A stretch of DNA of 64,000 nt, taken from positions 62,001 through 126,000 of the forward strand of contig JAKRSH010000024.1 in NCBI GenBank assembly GCA_022402465.1, read 5' to 3'. This DNA comes from Leptospiraceae bacterium (GTDB lineage: Bacteria; Spirochaetota; Leptospiria; Leptospirales; Leptospiraceae). The notes below the pieces were generated by a model, which saw only the letters and a list, made by a program, of their open reading frames with translations, was not told where the DNA came from and did no database searches. Position 1 is the first letter of the stretch, and every line of letters begins with the position of its first letter. A program made the position numbers and the translations under genes. Shown one piece after another: positions 44,354 through 52,600 of the stretch.

Positions 44354-44364
44354 ATTTACATCTT

Positions 44365-45147
44365 ATGAAGAAAACCATCTTCTACCTATTCTTGAGTTTT
44401 TGCTTCTTAACCTTTTCTCTTGTAGACCAGTTAGAAGCACAGGCCCTTGGTCGTAAAAATGCCCAAGATATTTTAGCAAAATTAGACCAAGAATTGAATT
44501 TAGGCGATGGTTTGATTAAATCTAATTTAGTTTTAATTCGTAGAACAGGTGCTAGTGAAACTTGGAAGGTAAATCTCTTTCGTAATGAAGGAAATTTGCT
44601 ATATCTAATGGAGAGGAAGGGTCGTGGTCTCGAAACAAAGCTCCTTTCCCTTGATGAAGGAGATCGAGTTTTTGTTTATAACTCTCTCTCCACCAAACTC
44701 TTTCGCAAAGCTGAAGAGGAGAAATATGAAATTTTTCAAAATTCAGGATTTTCATTTATAGATCTTTCTGGATACCTCTACCAAGCAAATTATGATCCTA
44801 TTGTGAATGGAGAAACCGAAATCAATGGGGAATCCTTCACAAGAGTGACACTTAAGCCCATCATAACTTATGATTATAAGAAATTAGTTCTTTTGATGTC
44901 AAAGGATGAAAGACCTTTCAGGATTGACTTTCACGACAAAGAAGGCGTTCTTTACAAAAGTTTAAACATTAAATACGCTAAGATTAAATTTAAAACAAGC
45001 AAGAGTGTGGAACAAAAAGAAGTTGCTGCTCGATTAGAAATGCTTGATCTTTCCACAGGCAATATTGGTGTTCTTGAAATACAAGAAGTTGATACAACTG
45101 TGAAGAATGATCCTGCCCTTTTTGAGGTTGAGAATCTTGCCAGATAA
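44365..45147 (+). CDS. Outer-membrane lipoprotein-sorting (LolA-like) protein
   Basis: 260 residues with a signal peptide (cut near EAQA-LG, about 27). The mature part follows the family of outer-membrane lipoprotein-sorting proteins with a LolA/LolB-like half-barrel: an N-terminal helix (AQDILAKLDQEL), then strands such as KWKV/ETWKVNLFRNEGNLLY and RVFVYNSLSTKLFRKAEEE, then DPIVNGETEINGESFTRVTL. It probably carries lipids or lipoproteins across the periplasm, though proteins of this branch also accompany RND-type exporters, which are not seen here. The end overlaps rsmE. Confidence 0.78.
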   Translation: MKKTIFYLFLSFCFLTFSLVDQLEAQALGRKNAQDILAKLDQELNLGDGLIKSNLVLIRRTGASETWKVNLFRNEGNLLYLMERKGRGLETKLLSLDEGDRVFVYNSLSTKLFRKAEEEKYEIFQNSGFSFIDLSGYLYQANYDPIVNGETEINGESFTRVTLKPIITYDYKKLVLLMSKDERPFRIDFHDKEGVLYKSLNIKYAKIKFKTSKSVEQKEVAARLEMLDLSTGNIGVLEIQEVDTTVKNDPALFEVENLAR

Positions 45148-45832
45148 AGAAAATTCTTTTCTGACATTTAGAAAAAACTTCCAATTTCTGAAAAATTCTA
45201 AACTTCTCGAAACTGAAATTGCACATCTCAAAAGTTTAAGAATATTCAATCAAGATAAAATAATAGAGATTCGAGATGGAAATGGACAAAGTGTATTCTA
45301 TAAATCCAATGCGAATAGTAAAGATATCGAACTCATCTCTGGCTCTGAAAAATCTTTGGAAATAGAATCCTCTTTAATACTTTCAGGAGCTATCCCTAAA
45401 GGCAATCGATTGGACTGGCTTTTGCAGAAAGGTACAGAAATCGGAGTAACTGAATTTTGGTTCTGTAATTTTCCTAGATCGACTCGTATGGAGTTTTCTA
45501 TAGATAGAGCGGAGCGAATTATTTTGGAAGCAGCTGTGCAAAGCAAAAGAGTTTCTTTACCTGTTTGTAAATTATATGATAATCCTCTGAGTATGATAAA
45601 GCAAAATCGAGATTTAGAATTTTATTTTTTGGATCCTAAGGCAAAAGAAAGATTGGAACCCATGAAAATGAAAGGAAAGATTCCCATTATAGGACCAGAA
45701 GGTGGATTTGGAGAATTGAAGGAAAATTTCGAAGAAATGGGCCTTGAGCAGTATAAGTTAGGACAGTCCGTACTAAGAATAGAAACTGCTTTTATCTTTT
45801 TAAGCAGTGTTTTATCTCTCTCGAATCAATAA
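45107..45832 (+). CDS. rsmE: 16S rRNA (uracil-1498-N3)-methyltransferase
   Basis: A 241-residue SPOUT-fold enzyme that methylates U1498 of 16S rRNA. An N-terminal PUA-like part (1-75) precedes the knot domain with LLQKGTEIGVTEFWF, ERIILEAAVQSKR and the SAM-binding IGPEGGFGELKE and LRIETAF. The start is uncertain: the ATG at 45107 overlaps the previous gene by 41 bases, while TTG codons at 45122-45140 would give a more usual N-terminus. Translational coupling with the upstream gene is likely either way. Confidence 0.93.
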   Translation: MILPFLRLRILPDKENSFLTFRKNFQFLKNSKLLETEIAHLKSLRIFNQDKIIEIRDGNGQSVFYKSNANSKDIELISGSEKSLEIESSLILSGAIPKGNRLDWLLQKGTEIGVTEFWFCNFPRSTRMEFSIDRAERIILEAAVQSKRVSLPVCKLYDNPLSMIKQNRDLEFYFLDPKAKERLEPMKMKGKIPIIGPEGGFGELKENFEEMGLEQYKLGQSVLRIETAFIFLSSVLSLSNQ

Positions 45833-45857
45833 TTTGTTCCCTAAAAGACCCAAAATT

Positions 45858-46127
45858 TCATTGGGCTTCAATAAGGAGATAGATATTTTGCAAATTACAA
45901 TTATTATTACAGTTTGAGGTACAGTTGCTTACTGCTGTAAAATTCTCTGCTGTAACAACTGGATATTGGCTCGTACAAGTTTGTGCAACACATGCAGATG
46001 AAGTTCCACCTGGACAGAGTAAAGCAAATTGCAGAATTGCATTATTAAGAGTGTTGTCTTTTCTCTCAGAACATGAAGAAAAGAAAAACACAGTTGTCAT
46101 AATTGATAGAATTAAAACCATTCTCAT
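45858..46127 (-). CDS. Cys-rich mini-lipoprotein
   Basis: 89 residues with lipobox FFSSC (Cys19). Six further Cys sit in the mature part (ALLC, SAC, QTC, SNC, SNC, NNC), suggesting three disulfides in an exported knot. No family recognised. It is convergent with rsmE; a small hairpin (cccaa at 45849 with ttggg at 45861) overlaps its stop and, read leftward, is followed by tctttt. It is divergent from the next gene across a 102-base region with a strong inverted repeat. Confidence 0.7.
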   Translation of the reverse strand: MRMVLILSIMTTVFFFSSCSERKDNTLNNAILQFALLCPGGTSSACVAQTCTSQYPVVTAENFTAVSNCTSNCNNNCNLQNIYLLIEAQ

Positions 46128-46154
46128 AAGAACAGAATTGCCCTAGGGATTTCT

Positions 46155-46194
46155 CTGTCAATTCTTAGAACCAAAGAATTTAAGGAATTGACAG
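46155..46194. promoter_or_regulatory. Perfect 10-bp inverted repeat in a divergent promoter region
   Basis: ctgtcaattc (46155-46164) and gaattgacag (46185-46194) are exact reverse complements 20 bases apart, and pairing extends outward by one base and inward after a one-base bulge. Each arm includes a ttgaca read outward, so they may be the -35 boxes of two divergent promoters or an operator. The half-site recalls the ttgacag/ctgtcaa pair at 20349-20381, in the opposite arrangement. Confidence 0.5.
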
Positions 46195-46229
46195 ACCAGA
46201 GTCTAAGGACAAAAATTTAAGAAGACTGC

Positions 46230-47678
46230 ATGAGCGATTCTAGCAAAAAAACAATCGAAAAGAATGCGAATAGCGAATACGTATTCACAGCTTACGGGGA
46301 ATTCCTTTCTTATTTTCATGCCCATCTAGAAGTATTCAAAAGATTTAATAAATCAAAAAGTGTTCCACAAGATAAATCAAGTAAGCAAATACAAAAACTG
46401 AAAGCATTCATGGCAGGAAGTGTCAAGAATCTGGATCAATACTTTCATAAGATTCCGGAATTTGCAGAAATCCTCGAAACAACAAAGGATGAACTTTCCG
46501 CATATCTAAACGAACATTTTCTAAAGATTTTACCAGTAGTCCAAGAAAAATTCAAAACTACGGAAATTGAAAAGCTTCAATCTGGTTCACATAAAATTTA
46601 CGAACGAATCACTGAAGAAATTTTAGAAACTACAGATTACAAGTTTCCAGATGGATTTAAGTTTTCAGAAGTTTCAGGAGTTTTGGTTATAGAAAATACT
46701 CAGACGGGAGAACTCATACAGCCCCAAGGTTTGATGGGTGCACCAAGTGGAGCTCCCGCAAGTACAGGACTTGATCCTGCAGCTGAAAAAAAGCAAGCAC
46801 CTGTTAAAGTATTTATTGATAAGCCAATTCTGGAAGAAATCGTTGAAATTTATGGATCGGTACTCCAGGGAACAGAACTAAAAATTGTCTCGCAGATTGA
46901 GCCAGAAACACTAGCTCCTATCAAAAATCTACCTTCTACAAATTCAGAAGATGTATTGGAAGATATAGATGATATTGATTTTGAAGAACCTGAAGAAGAG
47001 CCAGAAATGGAAACTGAAAGTTATTCCAATTCCTATGAGAACGATTCTGAATCTTCTGATCCAAGAGAACACCCCGAAGGAGTTCTAGATGATCTCCATG
47101 ATTTATTGGGTTTTAATTCAGAAGAAGATCAACCACTTGTATCTGCAAATATTGACTCTTCTTGCAAACGATTTAATATCGAAAATTATTTTACAATACT
47201 TTCCAATGTGAATGCCTTCCAAGCTAGAGCAGATGCTGATGGATATAAATCATGGTTGAACCAAGAATCTGAAATCACCAAACTTGTTGTTAGCTTACGA
47301 ACTCATATAGCCAAAGAAATGAAATCTGATTTTGTTGATTGGGATAGTGTTATTGAGCAACTAAGATCTAAGACGGAATTTAACAAAGCATCCATTGAAC
47401 TTATGAAAGAAAAAGTGACCCATTTCCAGTGGATAAGAGTTGCCCTAGATCGTTGCACTGCTGAGTTTAAGAAAGCAGATGCTGATTTACTAACATTGGT
47501 CAAAAAGGCTTGGCCTCATATCCAAAAGTCATTTATGCTTTCTCCGGATTATGACAGCGTACTTGGTCAATTGAAAAACATTCTTTCAAAGGTAGCCAAT
47601 GAAGCGCATCGCAAAGAATTAGTTAGAATTTTAACACTTACTTTAAATTTCTGTAAAACAAAATACCCACCAGAGTAA
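46230..47678 (+). CDS. Uncharacterised soluble acidic protein
   Basis: 482 residues without a signal peptide or membrane helix. The N-terminal part (1-160) and the C-terminal part (about 310-480) are mainly helical. The middle (about 235-290) is a disordered acidic linker (DVLEDIDDIDFEEPEEEPEM, then a Ser/Asn-rich stretch). No motif of known function is visible. It starts a run of three genes (6-base gap, then overlap) followed by the large alpha-2-macroglobulin gene. Function unknown. Confidence 0.75.
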   Translation: MSDSSKKTIEKNANSEYVFTAYGEFLSYFHAHLEVFKRFNKSKSVPQDKSSKQIQKLKAFMAGSVKNLDQYFHKIPEFAEILETTKDELSAYLNEHFLKILPVVQEKFKTTEIEKLQSGSHKIYERITEEILETTDYKFPDGFKFSEVSGVLVIENTQTGELIQPQGLMGAPSGAPASTGLDPAAEKKQAPVKVFIDKPILEEIVEIYGSVLQGTELKIVSQIEPETLAPIKNLPSTNSEDVLEDIDDIDFEEPEEEPEMETESYSNSYENDSESSDPREHPEGVLDDLHDLLGFNSEEDQPLVSANIDSSCKRFNIENYFTILSNVNAFQARADADGYKSWLNQESEITKLVVSLRTHIAKEMKSDFVDWDSVIEQLRSKTEFNKASIELMKEKVTHFQWIRVALDRCTAEFKKADADLLTLVKKAWPHIQKSFMLSPDYDSVLGQLKNILSKVANEAHRKELVRILTLTLNFCKTKYPPE

Positions 47679-47684
47679 ACCAAG

Positions 47685-48785
47685 ATGTATTCTGTACCAA
47701 GGACCATTAGTATTCTATTATTGGTGAGTTTCCTTCCAATACTTTCACAAGAATCAAATAAATTATTGAGAAGACCTTGGATTCCAACGGCTACGGCAGA
47801 CGAAGAGCAATCCTACAATAAGATTCAATCCAAGATTAAAAATGCAGAAAGTTTTGTTGTAAAGCAAGATCGTTTCGGAAGAAATTATAAATTGAAAGCA
47901 AATGGAAGCATTGAATATATTTTGGACGATTTATATTTTAAAAAATTTCCAGATAAAGATAATACAAGTCTTGCATACCATGAGGCATTATCCCTCAGTA
48001 AGAATGGTTTTTGGTTAGAATCCTTACACCTTCTCGAAGGAATTCTTTTTTGTGAGAGAATTTCCAAAAACAATTCTTCCCATATATCTTCCATAGAAAA
48101 GCTTGCAAGTCAGAAAAAAAATGAAATCTTGAAATCGAATTCGGATCGTTCATTAGATATTTTTGCAATTACTGATCCTTACGGATGTTATGTGGAAAGT
48201 AGCTTGAAAATAGAGTCTTCCCAATATTCTTATACTCTAAATCTTCCATTAGATTGGTCTTGGATTTATTTTAGAGACAAAAATGATTTTTCTGAAAAAA
48301 CAGAAAGTATCTCTTACCAAGTGAATTATCTATTTAAAAAGATCCAAGAGGATCCTCCAATAAATAAGACAGATGAGGAAATATTTTTACAAAAATATGA
48401 ACTTGCAAATAAAAATGAACTATTCCTTAAAGAACCTAGAATCTTGTTTATGATAGGTGTAACCATGGATCAGAAACCTATTTTCAACCAAGACAACTAT
48501 TTTACTTTTTGGGATAACAAACGTGGTTTGACAGATGCAACCAAAAGAAGTCTAAAGTTTCAAAGAAAAAAAAATCCAATTGGATACGAATCAAAGTTCA
48601 TACAAGTAAATTCCATGGGACTTGCTACTGAAATCCAGGTTAAGGAATTCTATTATTGGAAAAGGGGGAAGGGTATTTTTCTTGCCTTATCCTATCCATC
48701 ATCAAATCAAACACAAGCGGATAAAGATTGGGATGCGATTCTACAAAGCTTTGCTGTAAAGGATGCTGATGTTAGGATTTATTGA
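47685..48785 (+). CDS. Uncharacterised exported protein
   Basis: 366 residues with a signal peptide (cut near ILS-QESN, about 21). A central stretch (YTLNLPLDWSWIYFRDKNDF) and the C-terminal KGIFLALSYPSSNQTQADKD with WDAILQSF recall the alpha/beta fold of small PsbP/Mog1-like proteins, but the match is by pattern only. It follows the acidic protein gene by 6 bases and overlaps the next membrane-protein gene by 17, so it belongs to one operon. Function unknown. Confidence 0.7.
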   Translation: MYSVPRTISILLLVSFLPILSQESNKLLRRPWIPTATADEEQSYNKIQSKIKNAESFVVKQDRFGRNYKLKANGSIEYILDDLYFKKFPDKDNTSLAYHEALSLSKNGFWLESLHLLEGILFCERISKNNSSHISSIEKLASQKKNEILKSNSDRSLDIFAITDPYGCYVESSLKIESSQYSYTLNLPLDWSWIYFRDKNDFSEKTESISYQVNYLFKKIQEDPPINKTDEEIFLQKYELANKNELFLKEPRILFMIGVTMDQKPIFNQDNYFTFWDNKRGLTDATKRSLKFQRKKNPIGYESKFIQVNSMGLATEIQVKEFYYWKRGKGIFLALSYPSSNQTQADKDWDAILQSFAVKDADVRIY

Positions 48786-49608
48786 ATCACCTAGAAGACG
48801 AAGAGAAAGGGAAAATCCTCGACCACCTCGTCCTCCTCTTAGCATCTTAGTATTAATGGGATTGCTTTTAATCAATACAGTTACTTTTTCATTTATTCCC
48901 ATGAGCCAATCATTATCTATGAATGTAACTATCCTCTTCTTAGTATTGGTATTTGTTCCCTTATTATTTTTAGGAATTTATCTTGCAACTAAGTTCGGTT
49001 ATGGTATTATTCTTGCTGGTTTCCTCTCACTGCCTGGTGCTGCTGTTTCTGTCTTAGTTCTAGGAGATTTCTTTGGTGTTCTTATGGGTCGAATTATAAT
49101 TGAAGATATTGAAGTTCGAAAATCAATCTATTTCTCTCATGCCAAAATCTTTCAGTTCAAAGATCCTGTTTTATTAGATGATAAAAGCATAGAGATCATT
49201 GATTCCCAATCGGTTTTGCAGAGGCCAGGTGGTAGTTCCCAATTAGCTATTGTTAAATATAAACTAGTTCCTATTCTGGATAAAGATTACTTGCCCAATG
49301 ATAAGATAGGAACCTGGGCGATTTGTAGCCTCATTGGAGTTGCTACAAAATGCAACTGGGATGAAAAGGCAAAAGGTGGCTACCAGGTCGGAGAGCCCTT
49401 AAGAAGTATTCTGCTTTCTAAAGTACAAGCTCACTCTTCTGAACTAGGATTAGAAACATGGCAGAGCCCTATTTTTCTTTTTTGGGTACTGAGTCCCAAA
49501 GATAAGGTGCTTAGGGCTGGTTATTATGGTTTAAGTTTTCTTTTATTTTTGAATTTGTTTTGGGTAGCTTCTGTGCTTATCTACTACAATATCAATCGTA
49601 AATTATGA
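48769..49608 (+). CDS. Uncharacterised inner-membrane protein
   Basis: 279 residues. The ATG at 48769 is preferred over the one at 48763 because aaagga lies 6 bases before it. An Arg/Pro-rich cytoplasmic N-terminus (ESPRRRRERENPRPPRPP) precedes three closely spaced membrane helices (about 25-120). A soluble periplasmic or cytoplasmic domain (about 125-240) and one last helix near the C-terminus (FLLFLNLFWVASVLIYY) follow. It shares an operon with the two genes before it. No family recognised. Confidence 0.7.
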   Translation: MLGFIESPRRRRERENPRPPRPPLSILVLMGLLLINTVTFSFIPMSQSLSMNVTILFLVLVFVPLLFLGIYLATKFGYGIILAGFLSLPGAAVSVLVLGDFFGVLMGRIIIEDIEVRKSIYFSHAKIFQFKDPVLLDDKSIEIIDSQSVLQRPGGSSQLAIVKYKLVPILDKDYLPNDKIGTWAICSLIGVATKCNWDEKAKGGYQVGEPLRSILLSKVQAHSSELGLETWQSPIFLFWVLSPKDKVLRAGYYGLSFLLFLNLFWVASVLIYYNINRKL

Positions 49609-49655
49609 TGATTTTAGTTTATTCATAAATTTTTCTTTCCAATTTTTGAAAGCTC

Positions 49656-52600
49656 TTGAAATTTAAGAGAATTCAACCTTGGGAGCTTACCTTGCGATAC
49701 TCTTTTGTAATATTTTTCCTTTCCTATCTTTTCGCTTTTTCTATTTCTGCTCAATCTAATTATACTATTGAATCTTTTTCTCCATCGGGGTTTATTAAAA
49801 AACCGAATCAAGTTTCAGTTCGGTTTAGCGAACCCATGGTTTTATTCGGTGATCCTAGGGAAGCTAGTCCTGTTTTTGATTCCAATTGTTTAGAATTAGG
49901 GACTTCACGATGGTTGGATGACCGAAATTGGGTGTTTGATTTTAAACAGAATTTAGAAGGAGGTACAGAATGTAATTTTACATTACGTTCCGATGTAGTT
50001 TCTCTTCAAATGAAAACTTATAAAGGGAATCGTAGTTTTAGTTTTTCAACTGGTGGAGTTAACATTCTTCGTAGCCAGCCTTGGAATGGCTCCTTTGTTG
50101 ATGAAGACCAAGCCTATATACTTTTGTTAGATGGAATTGTGAATGAAGATTCCTTACGTAGGGAATTGTATTTTTTATCAAGCACCTTGCCAGGCAAAAC
50201 AGGAATAGAAATTATAAAGGGTTCACTTCGAGATGAAATTCTCAAACAGAATTATTATAATAAGGATGAACTTAATTACATTTATATCATACAACCTAAA
50301 ATGAATTTTGCACCAGAATCTAAGATCAAATTGTTTTGGTCAAAGAATATTGAATCCAAGACTGGAGTAAAAAATAACCAAGACCAAGTTATGGAATTCA
50401 CGGTGCGCTCTCAATTTAAGGTAAGCTTCTATTGTGAGAGAGAAAATGCGGAGAAAAATTGCATTCCCTTCTCAGATATGGAACTTAGATTTTCTTCGGC
50501 TATACCTTCTAAGTTTGTGAAATCAATTTTTCTCAAGGACAAAGATGGGAAAAGCTTAGCTGCCGAATTCATTTCGGACTATGATAAAAATTCAAATACA
50601 ACAAACAGTGTCAAATTTTCAGGACCTTTTCCAGAAAAATCTGAATTTACAATTCATCTTCCTGAATTAAAGGATGAAGCTAATAGAAATTTAGCAAATG
50701 CAAAAAATTTTCCATTAAAAGTAAAAACAGAACGTTATCCACCTTTAGCAAAATTTTCATCTCATTTTGGAATTTTAGAAGCTAAGGCATCTCCAATTTT
50801 ACCTGTGACAATTCGTAACTTAGAAGCCAAGACCACAGGTAAAATAATATCATTTCACAACAAAGACTTCTCTATTGCAAATATCAAGAAATGGCTTAGG
50901 TTAAGCATGAATACGAAAAGAGATCGTTCCATGTTCCAATCTGAGACATCAGGTCTACGAAATCTTGAGCTTCCGAAAACGCAAAACGATGGTTCTATGG
51001 AAGTAGTTGGAATCCCTCTTTTGAAACCAGGATTTTATGCTGTTGAAATAAATAGTAGAATACTTGGAAATTCTCTACTTGCAAAGGATACAAATTTCTA
51101 TGTTCCAACTACAGCTTTGATCACCAACCTAGCTATTCATTTAAAATGGGGAAGAGAATCATCTTTAGTATGGGTAAGTGAACTTTCTAGCGGAAAGCCA
51201 GTGGGTGCAGTTTCTATAGAGATCCAGGATTGCAAGGGAAAAATCTATGTTAGTGGAATCACCAATGAAGAAGGTATTTTAAATATTAGTAATCTCCCTT
51301 CTAAAGATTACATTCCATATTGCTCATACAAATCGTATGATAATGGTTTGTTTGTTATGGCAAAGAAAGACGATGATGCTAGCTTTCTACACTCTTCTTG
51401 GAATAGTGGTATTGAAACTTGGAGGTTCAACCTTCCTTATTCAGCTTTTCCAAATGAAAAAATTGCTCATACCATCTTAGATCGTTCTCTTCTTCGTGCA
51501 GGGGAAACTCTGTCCATGAAACATATTCTTCGTAAACACTCTATGAAAGGTTTTGTATCACCCGATACTAAGACAGCACCTAAGTATCTTGCTATAGTTC
51601 ACGATGGTTCAGAAGATCTAGTAAATATAAATTTAAAATGGAATTATCCAGGTTATTCCTTGAGTGAATGGAAAATTCCTAAGACAGCAAAGCTTGGGTC
51701 TTACACTTTGTATCTTACCTCAGAACCCAATCAAAAATGGGGACAGTTCCTTGGAAATTTTCGAGTTGAAGAGTTTCGCCTCCCCATATTAAAAGCATCC
51801 ATTTCTTCTCCCAAATCTATTTGGGTAAATGAATCTTTTATTCCTGTAACTTTGCAAGCGAGCTACCTTGCCGGTGGTCCTGCATCTAAATTGCCAGTTG
51901 ACTTAAAGTATAGGATAATACCTGCAAGTTTTACTCCTAGGGGCTTCGAAAAGTTTTCATTTGCTGCTACAGCTATAGAACCAGGTAGATTAGAAAATTA
52001 TGATACTCCAGCTAAGATTGATTATACAGAATTAGAATTGGAATTGGATAAAAATGGAATTAAAGATGAAAAGATAGAATGGAAGCAGAAAAATTCCTCT
52101 AGTTTACTTCAGATGGAAATGAGTTTCTTGGATCCAAATGGAGAAATACAATCCATATCTTCTAGAATCAATCTTCTGCCTGCAAATACAATGGTTGGAA
52201 TAGCCTCCGATACTTGGTCTATGAACCAAGCCGATATACAAATTCGGACAGTGGTAGTTGATGGGGATGGTAAGGGTATAGCCTCTACTCAAGTGGAAGT
52301 GGAAGCTTTTAAATATGAAACTTTTTCACATAGAAAGCGCTTAGTGGGTGGATTCTATGCCTATGAAAGTTTCTCAGAAATTAAAAAGATAGGCTCTGTA
52401 TGCAAGGGAAGTACTGATGCTAGGGGATTTTTCCTTTGCAAGTCCAAAGATTTTCCTGAATCGGGTGATTTTGTATTTCAAGCTAAATCTGTGGATTCTT
52501 CGGGCAAAACGTCCTATGCAAATGTGAATCTATGGATAGCTGGCAAATCAGATTGGTGGTATGCTGCCTCCGATCATGATAGAATGGATGTAATCCCAGA

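Noticed and set aside
44952-45249. Three overlapping leftward open frames at the LolA-like/rsmE junction
   Set aside because: They occupy different frames over the same bases, are low-complexity and lack starts with ribosome-binding sites; two real rightward genes overlap here.
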